64,000 bases of DNA, taken from Vespula vulgaris (taxonomy: Eukaryota; Arthropoda; Insecta; Hymenoptera; Vespidae). Position numbers and translations under genes: made by a program. The stretch spans positions 124,001 through 188,000 of the forward strand of contig NW_026114519.1 of assembly GCF_905475345.1 (NCBI RefSeq). Reading direction: 5' to 3'. Below, piece after piece: positions 1 to 13,112 of this stretch; the first letter of the stretch is position 1; each line of letters opens with the position of its first letter. The notes below the pieces were generated by a model. It had not been told where the DNA came from. It searched no databases and saw only the letters and a list, made by a program, of their open reading frames with translations.

Positions 1-1313
1 TAAAAAGTTTTGTTAATAAAAATAAATCAAGAAATAGGATAAATGGATAAGTAAATAGATATAGTTATTACTTCTGAAAAAAAGAAACGCGGAGATTTTC
101 TTATTTTATTTTTGTTGTTTTGTGTATATATTGGGTTCACTCGTAGATCAAGCGGTAGAAATAGATAACTAATCCCGTGAATAGATGGTCGATAAATTGG
201 AGCAGCATTTATAATTTATATAAATGGTCGTAGGCTATATCTAATTATTAATTTGTATAGAGCAAAAATAAAAAACCAGAAGAAAAATTAAAGAGGATGC
301 GAAAGAATAAAACGGATAATAATAAGAAAGAAAAACTTAAAATTTAATATAAGTTTATCATTCCATGGAATAATCACAATGATTATAGAAATATCATATA
401 TTTTCGTGGAATTTTTATATTTATTAATCTTTCTTTAAATGGCGCATTATCGAGAGAATGCAGTATAGATATATAATTTAGATGATGCTAAAATTAGGAA
501 ATATGAATGAATTATTTTGATTTTTTTCGGATATTTGAGACCGTTTAAAGAATTGAGGACATGTCATTAACCAATTATTAAAATTGTTCATATTTATACG
601 TGTTATCAACGAATCAACAGCAGTGAATATTTCCCTACATTTCTGTAACATTTCTTAGACGAAATAAAACGAGAAATGAACGATAATAAACGACACATCA
701 AGTAGCAAAAAACGTAAGGAAAAAAAATGTTTCTAACGATAAAGTGAGACTATTTCAGAAAATAGAAAAAATTATTACCTATGTATAACAAAGAAAAAGG
801 AACAGAATCCTTTAAATCATATGTGAATTTATAATAATCCAATGAATATTTGTTTCTATGCGTTAATAAATGTACGTTAGTATCGAATTCCATGGTTTCA
901 ATATCACTTCAGCTCGATATCGGAAACGTAAGATTTCTGAGTTCTTTAGACTTTATTCATATACACACATAGACATAAGTATAATAAAAATGGGGAAATA
1001 AACAAGATAAGAACAATCGATTCTTTAAATATCGTTAGGAATCGAATAAAATAATTGAATCGTTAACATTAAAATGCGTTCGTATAATTCCTATACATAT
1101 GTTTCTTTAAAAAAAAAAATATAAAATACAAATTTTAATACAAGGAGATGTAATAGGTCTGTTCGTTAAATAAAAAATGTTGGAAAAGAAGAATCTATGT
1201 TGTTTGCAAATGTAACCGGTCTTATTTTGTGAAGCAAATTGTATATATTAAGTTTTCTCTAGCTTTAATTTAAATATTTAATCTATTTTATATCCTCTCT
1301 ATTAATATTACTT
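1..1313. other. AT-rich intergenic DNA, no gene seen
   Basis: No long open frame, splice-bounded exon or RNA gene was found on either strand. The stretch is AT-rich with scattered homopolymer runs. Confidence 0.5.
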
Positions 1314-1978
1314 TTGTTCCCTGTATTTTTATACCGTAAAGGTGATTGTGTCAATTATATTCTAAATCCCGTCAACAATAAAATGGGGCTTGGTTTTTGG
1401 ACAAAAGCAAAAAAGCTAATAAAGGCAATTTCAAAAATTCGACAACATTCGTTAAGTATTGAAAAGCAAGAACTACTCAATTCAGATTTGTGCAAACAAT
1501 ATGATTCAATCAGACAAGTAGATTCAAATGTAAAATGTTTTAACTTTAAAGATTGATGGTTTGAACAAGAAGTTTAATGATAATTTTAGACCATCTAAAA
1601 TGTTTGTTAATTGAAAAATTAGCAATAAATTCAATTTAATGACGTTTTTAAATTTTGAAGATTGACTGGGCAAGAAGTATGCATTACTTGTAGCCAATAA
1701 TATGGGTTTAAACTTTATTTAATGTATTGTTAAGCTAGAAATAAAAATAATTGCCAATATGTTTCAAATTACCCCCTCTTACATGTTGCGAATGGAATTA
1801 TAATGTTATGTTTCAGGAATACAAAAAGTTGGTCGGTAGAAGTTATGAACTCAAAGATCAATCGCTTACTTCGATATCGCGATTACTGATACTTTATCAA
1901 TCATTCAATATAGATACTGGACACTTGTTACAGGATTATACGTTTCATAATATCAAATATTTAACTTTTGTTAAGTAA
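1314..1978 (+). other. Two weak ORFs, possible decayed gene (unassigned)
   Basis: Two open stretches (1,314-1,556 and 1,751-1,978) lie on the same strand. The first starts at TTG, so no start codon is supported. It contains Y-I-L-N-P-V-N. The second has an acceptor-like TTTCAG near 1,812-1,817, followed by a stretch with the pattern RLLILYQSFNIDTGHLLQ. The order of an NPVN motif and then a leucine-rich segment loosely recalls the N-terminal region of prolyl 4-hydroxylase alpha subunits. The similarity is weak and rests on memory of the family. A chance ORF pair is equally possible. Confidence 0.15.
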
Positions 1979-3349
1979 TAAGTAATAAAATTAAACAATA
2001 ATTTGCAGAAAAGAAAAAATATTAGTCTATGTGTCCAATATGTTAGGAACCAAACTTCTATTTTCTTAATATTTCACGCAATCTTTTATTATAAATTATT
2101 TTGCTTTGCACTGTGAGTAGGAGCAGTATCGGTAATTTACCGACAGAGTCATCGATAGTATTACCAACGGATGCGGGAGTAGGATTTTTTATTATCAGTA
2201 ATTTTTTTTTTTTTTCATTCATCCTTCGTAACATTTGATAGACATAATGTTTATTTTTTTCGTTATACGTCGGGATCACTTTTTGGTCCATGTGATTTTG
2301 TAAAGCAGCGTTTTTCATCTTATAAATCACAATTCAATATTTGGCCTCGTTAAATTTTAAATGAGTCGCGAAATGAAACCTGTTACTTCATAACAAATGG
2401 AAGAAAATGATTAATTTGTAAGAGATTTTCAGAAAGTTCTGGTAAAATGAAGTTTCATTGCAATAACAGCCATATTTTTAAAATACTATGCAGTGACTCC
2501 AGTCTACCGGATTTAAAAGAATTTTTTATTATGAATATTTAGGAACGAAATATATTGAAGAAAGAAATATATTAGGCCGCATGGCAAAATGGTTGGGAAT
2601 GAGAAATGCTGTAAAGTATTATTCGTGAATGATTCTTTTTTTGCTTCAAGAATGATTTGTGGATATAAAAATAATTTTAAAAAAAGATTATTTCGATTCG
2701 ATGATATTGTATTACGGTATTAACAACGATATATTCGACGATATTAACAACGATATAGATATTATTTTTTTCGTATTTGTTGTAAAAAATATTCGTACAT
2801 GGGAAATCGTTCGTCGTATTGAGCATTAGGATCGCAACAATATAAAAAAATTTTTGCTTTCCTATTTTACAATTCTCCGTTGCAGTAGAAATACAATGTT
2901 TCATAACTTCTTTAGGTATAAAAGTAAGCAAGAGGTCTACTAATCGTTCTTAGTAATTGGATCAATACCGATACTATTGATGATATTCCATCAAGTCAGT
3001 ACTAAAGTATTCAGTGGAAAATATCGATACATATTGAAATTGGTATAAAGATATAAAGGTACTTGGTATAAATTTTTAGTATTAAGCGATATTTCTTAGA
3101 TCTATATCAAATTGAAAAGTGTTTATATCGGATCAATACCTGTTTGATGCCTTATAAAAGTATCGGTCTACTTGTTTAACATTCCTATTGATGTATTAAT
3201 ACACAAACAAATGAAAATATAAAAATATCTTAAAAAAGATAATATAAAAAAAATATTTTTTTAACTTTTTAATACTTTAATGTAAAAAAACTTTGCGTTT
3301 TAAGGCACATTACAAATAAAATATTGCTAAATGTATTATTTTTTATTTC

Positions 3350-3350
<1 letters not shown>

Positions 3351-3396
<46 letters not shown>
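3351..3396. repeat. (TA)n microsatellite
   Basis: About 46 bases of uninterrupted alternating T and A follow a T-rich stretch. Simple repeat with no gene nearby. Confidence 0.95.
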
Positions 3397-3398
<2 letters not shown>

Positions 3399-4355
3399 TA
3401 GATTTACCAGATGCATCAATTTGACGAATTTCGGATTTCATGAGCAAAATCACAAAAATCATTATTATTATTTTCCTTTAGTATTTGTTGATTTTTATTG
3501 ATAGAATGAAAGAAATATGATCAAATCTATTTTTTTCTTAGATCTGTAATTTTAAAATTTTGTATGTGTATATTTATTTGTCTTAATACCCATCATACTG
3601 ATTTGCTAATTTTATAGTTAATCATAATAAACTGGTTTTATTTATGAATTAACGTTTTATTATGAATACACGTACGGTCCTTATAAGGAGATGCAGACGA
3701 TATAAATAACGACACATAAGTTTGACATGAGGAAACGGACTGAGAATCATAATCAAAGTTAGTTTACTTATAAAAATTTTATAAACCTGAAAACAAACCC
3801 TAACTTTTGTGTTTGTCCAGGGAAATGATTGCTTTGCTGGCCAGAATTAATATAACAATCAGTCTATCCTGTAAATGCAATAAAAAACAAAATGATCTTA
3901 ACTATATTCTAAGAAAATATCTTTTATACAGCAATAGACGAAGCATAATGATAACAAACTACTCAAACAGAAGTCACTTTACTATATCAATAAGATTCTA
4001 ATATGACCAAATATAATAGAAATAAGAATTATCAATATGTTCTTAATCTCGCTTAATTTAAGAATCTAACTAGACTGAACTGTAGTTATAACTTATCATT
4101 GTATTCTCTATTATTGTTGTTGACAATTATATCTAATGACATTATATAAAATATTACTTGAAATGTTATCATCTAAAGTATTTATATTACATACATAAAT
4201 AAGTTAGGTTACGGTTGATTATTTTTTTGGAATGTACCTAAAATTATTAAATAAAAGTATTGAAATATATTTTATGATAATTTTCTGTATATTTTTATAA
4301 AATCAAAGATTGTAAAGTTTGTGAGCCTTGAAATTGGTTCGATTTATTTTTAAAT

Positions 4356-4378
4356 AAAAAAAAAAAAAAAAAAAAAAA
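4356..4378 (+). repeat. Poly(A) run preceded by AATAAA-like sequence
   Basis: About 23 consecutive A residues begin inside an AAATAAA string. It could be the tail of an old retroposed sequence, or just a homopolymer in AT-rich DNA. No target-site duplication or open frame was recognised upstream. Confidence 0.8.
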
Positions 4379-4544
4379 CGTGAATGTACCACATGTTTGT
4401 ATTATTCATTTGTGATATCTTGTACACGACAGCGGTGCGTCATCTACATCTATCAACGTCCAATTGAGCTAAGACGTTTTCTTTTTCCCTCCCAGGAATC
4501 CCTTCTACAAACATCTGTTTCATTCGAGCACACCATTTTACAGA

Positions 4545-4610
4545 GTAATGAAAGAAAGAAAGAGAAGAGAAAGAGAAGAGAAAGAGAGAGAGAAAGAGGA
4601 AACGAGAAAG
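4545..4610 (+). repeat. GA-rich low-complexity tract
   Basis: A purine-only stretch of GAAA/GAGA units gives Arg/Glu/Lys-rich translations in two frames. These are artefacts of composition, not genes. Confidence 0.85.
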
Positions 4611-6300
4611 GAGGCCTTACTCTTCTTTATCATGATACGCTCACGGTTTATTGTTAACGACTTAGGCAGGCTTTTAGTACACACGACTTGTAATTCGTCC
4701 GTGTATCCGCCAATACTGTCTCGAAGCGAACCAATATGGCGTCTAACCGCAATCCATTATAATTATAAGATTTTTTTAGCCATTGCAACATCCAATCTCA
4801 GTATATTTCACAAAACACCCTTAGACCAATCAGCGTACAGTCCAAATGTATCATTAAAACCTTTCACCAATCTAAGAGTAAAAATAAAGGAGGGGGATGT
4901 GAGAGAGAAGGGAGAAAGAAGAAGGAAAAAAGAGATAGGAAATTGAATGGACAGCATTTATATATGTTCGTCATTTAGAATTGATGTTAACGAAATTGAA
5001 AAAAAACCTTCCTAATATTTATAATTAACGTTAATAACATTATTTATGTTAATAAATATTAATTATTTTAATTGATATTATTATGCATATATATAATTCC
5101 ATTTTCGTCTGACTTTTTCTATTTTTGACGTCTTAATTTTGAACTGAGAAAATTTTTTATCGTGCTGCACCTAATAAGCCTACATTTACTATACTACAAA
5201 AAATTATTAGGTAAACATGTTGGAAAAATATAAAGTAATTGGTAGTGTTCAGTCAAAACTCTTACAACAATTGCAAAGCTGTTCGTTCTATTGAACGAAG
5301 CTATTAATATATATTAAATCGAGTTTTAGTGGATACATTCATATACAAGGTGGAGAAAAAACTTTATTCATCCAAAATATTTCCATTATCTACAATAATA
5401 TGAAAAAGTTTTATAAATATACAAAAGTTTAAATATACAAGAGATTTTAAGATCATTTCTTTGTAAGTGAAATTTTTTGTTTATCGCTATGTGATAGCTG
5501 CTTTTATGACAATTTCAGTATATTAATATTAACGATCATTCAAAAACACTAACGATCATAAAATTATTATTATTATTTCGAATTGTGGAATTATGATTTT
5601 ATTATCCCTGGATTTATTTTTGTAAATGCTTATTTCTATGTAAATACAAATCTTCTTGCAAGTATTTAGATTCTGTTGTATTTAGTATTAAAATTTGTTT
5701 CTTGTATTTAAATTCTAATAATACATTGCAAGGAAACGCAAACATTATGGCAACGTTATTACAATATTCCATGGAATATCGGTAATCAATTGATTACTAA
5801 GATAAATAGCACAGTGATAATCAAGATCAATCTCATTTAATAAACTTTGTCCAAATCGATAGATAAGACTTGTAGATCAATTTTATGAATATGTCGTTCT
5901 CCAGACGTAACCCCATTAAATTTCTTTCTGTGGAATATTAAAAAATTCAAGAAATGTCGATTAAAATGTGAGACAATGGATTACTGAAGGATAGGCTTCC
6001 GCAAAAAAAAAATCGTAACTTTACATCGATACAAATAGTCAACACTTCGAACATTTATAATGTAAGAAACTTTATTTTAATTGCCTTATTTTAATTATAA
6101 TTATTTTTATTTTAATTAAAAATTGATTTTATCATTACATTTAACCTTTAAAGATCTTTAATACTAACACGTTGAAATCATCATAATAGTGGTTATCACA
6201 AATAAAAATTATTGTATCATATTTAAATAGAAGAGATGATTTTGAAATTTTTTTACCTCTATACCCACGTATAAAGTATCTATATCACATTATGTCTGTC

Positions 6301-7184
6301 TTATATATCATTTAAATTTTCTATGTAATATTTTTGTATATTTTTATAAATAATAGAAATATTTTGGGTGTATAAATTTTTGCCACACCCTACATAATAA
6401 TCATCGTCATCAATAGCTGTTTGTTTACCAACCCTTATTCGATTGGACAGAAAATTGGGGATATCTGTTGCCATCCCCCTTTTACCATTCTTCCCTTTCT
6501 GGCCTTTTAAGACCAGAGAAAAGTTCACAAAGACAAAATGTGACACGACCACTCCCTAACTCGATCACTATCCCCTTCTTTTATTATTCTCACCCTCTCA
6601 AAAGCGATGACTAATTCATCAAAAATAATTTTTTCTCTCTTTCTCTTTCTCACCCTCTTGTTGCAATTTCCTACGATTTTCCTAATTTGAACTTGCTTCG
6701 ACGAATGCCTTTTCTCTTATAAAAAAGAATATTTTTATGAACATTTAAGCAAACTAACAAAGAATTTTTCTTCTCGTTCAGTAAATGCTTTTTTTCGAAA
6801 TAAGAATTCTCTCATTTTGTTTAAAAATTCTATTAAATTCGATTAAATTTAAAAACGATCCTTCATTTCGTAAACAGTAAAATATTTGTTAACAGTGACA
6901 AAAGATTCGATTGTTATGTTTATTGTTCTAAGAGATATCTTTTTTATCGTATATTAATCGTTCTCAAACAGAGAAAAATTTTTAATTTTCTTTATCATCG
7001 AATCATTTTCATGGATATTAAATACAGCAGTTATAGGACAACATGTGGGGATTGTATCTATTGGAGTATTTGCATCTATTAATATCATATATAAAACTTG
7101 TTTCTTTCTCCTTTTTACTTCTTTAATAAATTGAACACCAAACCAATTTTGTAGATAAGAAGTAATAGAAGGATTTGTTGTCAT
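6301..7184 (-). other. Two short minus-strand ORFs, unassigned
   Basis: Open stretches at 6,301-6,552 and 6,954-7,184. The second begins with ATG and encodes 76 residues of fairly ordinary composition (Met-Thr-Thr-Asn start, Trp-Phe near residue 14, a KRRKK cluster). Neither matches a family that I recognise, and no flanking exon with consistent splice sites was identified. They could be lineage-specific small genes, lone exons or chance ORFs. Confidence 0.15.
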
Positions 7185-8037
7185 ACTTTTTATATTAGAC
7201 TCTTATTAAAAAATATATTTTGATAATGTTTTTAAAATTATAATAAAAATAGAACTTCGACAAATTTAAATAAAAAATATATTTAAAACAGTTCAATAAT
7301 ATTGTTTGAATTTGATTGGCGTTAAACGCAAGCATTTTTATAATAATAAAAAAGCTTTTAAAATATAATAATAAATAATATTAAATACATTTATAACAAA
7401 CAATGTGCATATAGAAACAATAAATTAATATTGGAAGTATAATTTTTAATTTCATTTTTTAGATCCATAAAGTACAAAAAATATTTTTATTATTTGTTTT
7501 TATCACTCAACTTAGATTTAAATTCTACAATACCGAGAAGTAAGGTGCGATTGTTCTATGCCATAGCAAAATGCCCATAGCTTTTATATAATCAATATAT
7601 GGTATTATGGGAGTGCAGTACCATTACAGAGGATTAAAAAAAAAACCAAAATGAATTTACACTCCTCCCTTCAATTTACTCTCTTTTGAGTTTCAAATTG
7701 GAGCATCATGATTTTCTTACAAGGACAAATTTAAAGCAGTAATGAATATTATTGTAAATAATTAACTTATTCATACAAAAATAGATTATTAAAATTTTAA
7801 ATATAATATTGTATATGGTACTGTAATTAAAATGTTATTTGTTAAATCAACTTTATTATTTGCTATAGAAAACAATGTAGGAATCAGAGCAATAGTAATA
7901 TAAAATAATTATGATATAATAATGATAATATAAACGAACTTTTGTATCAAATAATACAAAGTAGAATTTTATAAATTTAGTTAGTTTTATAAATATATTA
8001 TTTTATAAATTTATTTAGTTACTTCAGTACCTTCATT
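7185..8037. other. AT-rich intergenic DNA
   Basis: No open frame longer than background on either strand. It probably includes the 3' flank of the minus-strand exons that end at 8,038. Confidence 0.45.
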
Positions 8038-8378
8038 CTATTTTATCAATTTTCTTTTTTGTTGATGTTTACCTGATGACGTAATGTTTACAACTTTTAT
8101 TTTTCGATCTAGTTTTAATTTCAATTTTAACAAAGCATTCAATTGTTTCAATTTTAGTTTTGCATTATGGTAAGTCTAAAACATCATTGAAATATATATA
8201 GATAAAATACATAAAAGCATATATGTAATAAACAATACTATTATGTATGATAAAATATTATGATTAATATATCTTAAAACATTACCATTCTTAATTCATG
8301 TTCTATATCATCATTAATTTTTGCAAGCTTCCTTTTTTTTGGAAAATTAATACTAAACCCGTAAAATCTTTCTATAAC
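8038..8378 (-). CDS. Last two exons of an unidentified Lys-rich protein (partial gene)
   Basis: Two exons join cleanly on the minus strand. The upstream exon is 8,378 down to 8,286 (31 codons), preceded by a TTTTTTTAG acceptor and ending ATG|GTAATG. The terminal exon is 8,175 down to 8,038 (45 codons and a TAG stop), preceded by TTTTAG. The intron is 110 bp, phase 0. The joined 76-residue end is rich in Lys and Leu, with a heptad-like run of KLKLKQLNALLKLKLKL that suggests a coiled coil or basic helix, and a KKRK cluster that could serve nuclear import. I do not recognise the family. Upstream sequence (8,480-8,990) looks like the same gene in decay, so this may be the intact tail of a pseudogene. 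Confidence 0.45.
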
Positions 8379-8479
8379 CTAAAAAAAGTACAGAAACATA
8401 TTAGTAAATATATTAAAATTTTGTTAGAAAATACATAATACTTTGGAAGCAATAGCAACATCTATAGTTGCAATTTTAT

Positions 8480-8990
8480 TAAAGATTGTTTATTTTAATT
8501 ACTAAAAAGAATTTTTTCTAGACAATTTTTCAAATGTAGTGAATTGTTCTTATACAGTTGTAAATGTTTTTTAAACGTTTCTGAACTATTTCTTTTACAG
8601 TTTCTTTAATTACATCACAAATGAAGATAAAATTTCCATTAGTATTTGTTCATATAATTCTTTTGCTTTTATAAAGTCAGAGATTTTTTTGCACCATTCT
8701 TTTGATTTGATATTTTTTTTATGTAATGTATTTTTAATCAATTAATAAATGCTAGTAACATCAATCTCTAAAATACAAATATTATGTTTTGTATATAATT
8801 CTGTATATGTTGTCATATACTAATATTTGCTGAAAATATTAATATTAAGTCATATTATAGATCTTTTATCTCCAATTTTTTTTTGACTTCGTGCATATTA
8901 ATTTGTGAAGTAGATGATGTTTCATTTGTATTAATCCTATTAAGTTTTAATATTTCAACAAAATTTTTGCCTTTTACAGAATTAATATTT
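8480..8990 (-). pseudogene. Decayed upstream part of the minus-strand gene
   Basis: Stretches of minus-strand reading frame with ordinary codon use are interrupted by stops and frame changes. One runs from about 8,985 to the TAA at 8,855-8,857 (Asn/Lys/Ser-rich, ending VKKKLEIKDL). Another, near 8,600-8,740, contains KEWCKKISDFIKAKELYEQ and then shifts frame into VIKETVKEIVQKRLKNIYN. The alternation of frames without good splice sites points to frameshift decay. It lies directly next to the satellite, whose arrival may have truncated the gene. Function unknown. Confidence 0.35.
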
Positions 8991-10637
8991 TACAAGAATG
9001 TTTTACTTAGTTGAAAATTTCCTTTCATATTAGATATTCTATTAAATCCTTTTACTGAATCCTTTTTCTAGAGTTTTAGAATTAATTTTAAATATTTTTT
9101 TCATCCAGAGCTGACCAAAAGGAGCCGAGTTATAACGGTTTAAAGGGAACAAAGGAAAAAAAAATTTTTCTTTAACAATTTTTTTCTCCGAAACTGTGGC
9201 ACCTAGAACAACCGGACCGAAGCCATTGGAAAGGGCTCGTCGCGCCCTACACGCCCATATTTTTTTCATCCAGATCTGACCAATAGGAGCCGAGTTATAA
9301 CGGTTTAAAGGGAACAAAGGAAAAGAAAATTTTTCTTTAACAATTTTTTTCTCCGAAACTATAGCACTTAGAACAACCGGAGCGAGGGCATTGGAAAGGG
9401 CTCGTCGCGCACTACACGCCCATATTTTTTTCATCCAGATCTCACCAATAGGAGCCGAGTTATAACGGTTTAAAGGGAACAAAGGAAAAAAAAATTTTTC
9501 TTTAACAATTTTTTTCTCCGAAACTGTAGCACCTCGAACAACCGGACCGAGGCCATTGGAAAGGGCTCGTCGCGCCGTACACGACGATATTTTTTTCATC
9601 CAGATCTGACCAATAGGAGCCGAGTTATAACGGTTTAAACGGAACAAAGGAAAAAAAAATTTTTCTTTAACAATTTTTTTCTCCGAAACGATAGCACCTA
9701 GAACAACCGGACCGAGGTCATTGGAAGGGTCTCGTCGCGTCCTACACGCCCATATTTTTTTCATCCAGATCTGACCAATAGGAGCCGAGTAATAACGGTT
9801 TAAAGGGAACAAAGGAAAAAAAAATTTTTCTTTAACAATTTTTGTCTCCGAAACTCTAGGACATAGAACAACCGGACCGAGGTCATTGGAAAGGGCTCGT
9901 CGCGCCCTACACGCCCATATTTTTTTCATCCAGATCTGACCAATAGGAGCCGAGTTATAACGGTTTAAACGGAACAAAGGAAAAAAAAATTTTTCTTTAA
10001 CAATTTTTTTCTCCGAAACGATAGCACCTAGAACAACCGGACCGAGGTCATTGGAAGGGTCTCGTCGCGTCCTACACGCGCATATTTTTTTCATCCAGAT
10101 CTGACCAATAGGAGCCGAGTAATAACGGTTTAAAGGGAACAAAGGAAAAAAAAATTTTTCTTTAACAATTTTTGTCTCCGAAACTCTAGGACATATAACA
10201 ACCGGACCGAGCTCATTGGAAAGGGCTCGTCGCGCCCTACACGCCCATATTTTTTTCATCCAGATCAGACCAATAGGAGCCGAGTTATAACGGTTTAGAG
10301 GGAACAATGGAAAAAAAAATTTTTCTTTAACAATTTTTTTCTCCGAAACTATAGCACCTAGAACAACCGGAGTGAGGGCATTGGAAAGGGCTCGTCGCGC
10401 ACTACACGCCCATATTTTTTTCATCCAGATCTGACCAATAGGAGCCGAGTTATAACGGTTTAAAGGGAACAAAGGAAAAGAAAATTTTTCTTTAACAATT
10501 TTTTTCTCCGAAACTATAGCACTTAGAACAACCGGAGCGAGGGCATTGGAAAGGGCTCGTCGCGCCGTACACGCCCATATTTTTTTCATCCAGAGCTGAC
10601 CAAAAGGAGCCGAGTTATAACGGTTTAAAGGGAACAA

Positions 10638-13112
10638 AGGAAAAAAAAATTTTTCTTTAACAATTTTTTTCTCCGAAACTATAGCACTTAGAACAACCGG
10701 AGCGAGGGCATTGGAAAGGGCTCGTCGCGCCGTACACGCCCATATTTTTTTTCATCCAGATCTGACCAATAGGAGCCGAGTTATAACGGTTTAAATGGAA
10801 CAAAGGAAAAAAAATTTTTTTTTAACAATTTTTTTTTCCGAAACAATAGCACCTAGAACAACCGCACCGAGGTCATTGGAAAGGGCTCGTCGCGCCCTAC
10901 ACGCCCATATTTTTTTCATCCAGATCTCACCAATAGGAGCCGAGTTATAACGGTTTAAAGGGAACAAAGGAAAAAAAAATTTTTCTTTAACAATTTTTTT
11001 CTCCGAAACTGTAGCACCTCGAACAACCGGACCGAGGCCATTGGAAAGGGCTCGTCGCGCCCTACACGCCCATATTTTTTTCATCCAGATCTGACCAATA
11101 GGAGCCGAGTTATAACGGTTTAAAGGGAACAAAGGAAAAGAAAATTTTTCTTTAACAATTTTTTTCTCCGAAACTATAGCACTTAGAACAACCGGAGCGA
11201 GGGCATTGGAAAGGGCTCGTCGCGCACTACACGCCCATATTTTTTTCATCCAGATCTCACCAATAGGAGCCGAGTTATAACGGTTTAAAGGGAACAAAGG
11301 AAAAAAAAATTTTTCTTTAACAATTTTTTTCTCCGAAACTGTAGCACCTCGAACAACCGGACCGAGGCCATTGGAAAGGGCTCGTCGCGCCGTACACGAC
11401 GATATTTTTTTCATCCAGATCTGACCAATAGGAGCCGAGTTATAACGGTTTAAACGGAACAAAGGAAAAAAAAATTTTTCTTTAACAATTTTTTTCTCCG
11501 AAACGATAGCACCTAGAACAACCGGACCGAGGTCATTGGAAGGGTCTCGTCGCGTCCTACACGCGCATATTTTTTTCATCCAGATCTGACCAATAGGAGC
11601 CGAGTAATAACGGTTTAAAGGGAACAAAGGAAAAAAAAATTTTTCTTTAACAATTTTTGTCTCCGAAACTCTAGGACATAGAACAACCGGACCGAGGTCA
11701 TTGGAAAGGGCTCGTCGCGCCCTACACGCCCATATTTTTTTCATCCAGATCTGACCAATAGGAGCCGAGTTATAACGGTTTAAACGGAACAAAGGAAAAA
11801 AAAATTTTTCTTTAACAATTTTTTTCTCCGAAACGATAGCACCTAGAACAACCGGACCGAGGTCATTGGAAGGGTCTCGTCGCGTCCTACACGCGCATAT
11901 TTTTTTCATCCAGATCTGACCAATAGGAGCCGAGTAATAACGGTTTAAAGGGAACAAAGGAAAAAAAAATTTTTCTTTAACAATTTTTGTCTCCGAAACT
12001 CTAGGACATATAACAACCGGACCGAGCTCATTGGAAAGGGCTCGTCGCGCCCTACACGCCCATATTTTTTTCATCCAGATCAGACCAATAGGAGCCGAGT
12101 TATAACGGTTTAGAGGGAACAATGGAAAAAAAAATTTTTCTTTAACAATTTTTTTCTCCGAAACTATAGCACCTAGAACAACCGGAGTGAGGGCATTGGA
12201 AAGGGCTCGTCGCGCACTACACGCCCATATTTTTTTCATCCAGATCTGACCAATAGGAGCCGAGTTATAACGGTTTAAAGGGAACAAAGGAAAAGAAAAT
12301 TTTTCTTTAACAATTTTTTTCTCCGAAACTATAGCACTTAGAACAACCGGAGCGAGGGCATTGGAAAGGGCTCGTCGCGCCGTACACGCCCATATTTTTT
12401 TCATCCAGAGCTGACCAAAAGGAGCCGAGTTATAACGGTTTAAAGGGAACAAAGGAAAAAAAAATTTTTCTTTAACAATTTTTTTCTCCGAAACTATAGC
12501 ACTTAGAACAACCGGAGCGAGGGCATTGGAAAGGGCTCGTCGCGCCGTACACGCCCATATTTTTTTTCATCCAGATCTGACCAATAGGAGCCGAGTTATA
12601 ACGGTTTAAATGGAACAAAGGAAAAAAAATTTTTTTTTAACAATTTTTTTTTCCGAAACAATAGCACCTAGAACAACCGCACCGAGGTCATTGGAAAGGG
12701 CTCGTCGCGCCCTACACGCCCATATTTTTTTCATCCAGATCTCACCAATAGGAGCCGAGTTATAACGGTTTAAAGGGAACAAAGGAAAAAAAAATTTTTC
12801 TTTAACAATTTTTTTCTCCGAAACTGTAGCACCTCGAACAACCGGACCGAGGCCATTGGAAAGGGCTCGTCGCGCCGTACACGACGATATTTTTTTCATC
12901 CAGATCTGACCAATAGGAGCCGAGTTATAACGGTTTAAACGGAACAAAGGAAAAAAAAATTTTTCTTTAACAATTTTTTTCTCCGAAACTGTAGCACCTC
13001 GAACAACCGGACCGAGGCCATTGGAAAGGGCTCGTCGCGCCGTACACGACGATATTTTTTTCATCCAGAGCTGACCAAAAGGAGCCGAGTTATAACGGTT
13101 TAAAGGGAACAA
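10638..13112. repeat. Satellite higher-order repeat, copy 1 (15 monomers, 2,475 bp)
   Basis: The order of monomer variants here repeats in the next 2,475 bases. Markers are the GAGCTGACCAAAAGG monomers and the monomers with one extra T in the T-run and one A fewer in the A-tract. The marker spacing is 11 monomers and then 4 monomers. The 553-codon minus-strand open frame at 10,791-12,452 recurs identically at 13,266-14,927. Confidence 0.85.

Larger units (their letters stand above)
1979..6300. other. Intergenic AT-rich DNA with microsatellites
   Basis: No convincing gene. Short ORFs on both strands lack coding character; those at 4,397-4,946 come from a GA-rich tract. Recognisable content is listed separately: a TA run, an A-run and a GA-rich tract. 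Around 2,955-3,170 there are repeated GATCAATACC and TATCGAT-type motifs that could be a degenerate transposon end, but no terminal inverted repeats could be fixed. Confidence 0.45.

Noticed and set aside
2058..2931. Minus-strand ORFs of 90 and 84 codons
   Set aside because: No recognised family, no splice-supported neighbours, and composition expected of AT-rich chance ORFs.
4397..4946. Overlapping 86- and 132-codon ORFs
   Set aside because: Both depend on the GA-rich tract, overlap in different frames, and have no recognisable domain.
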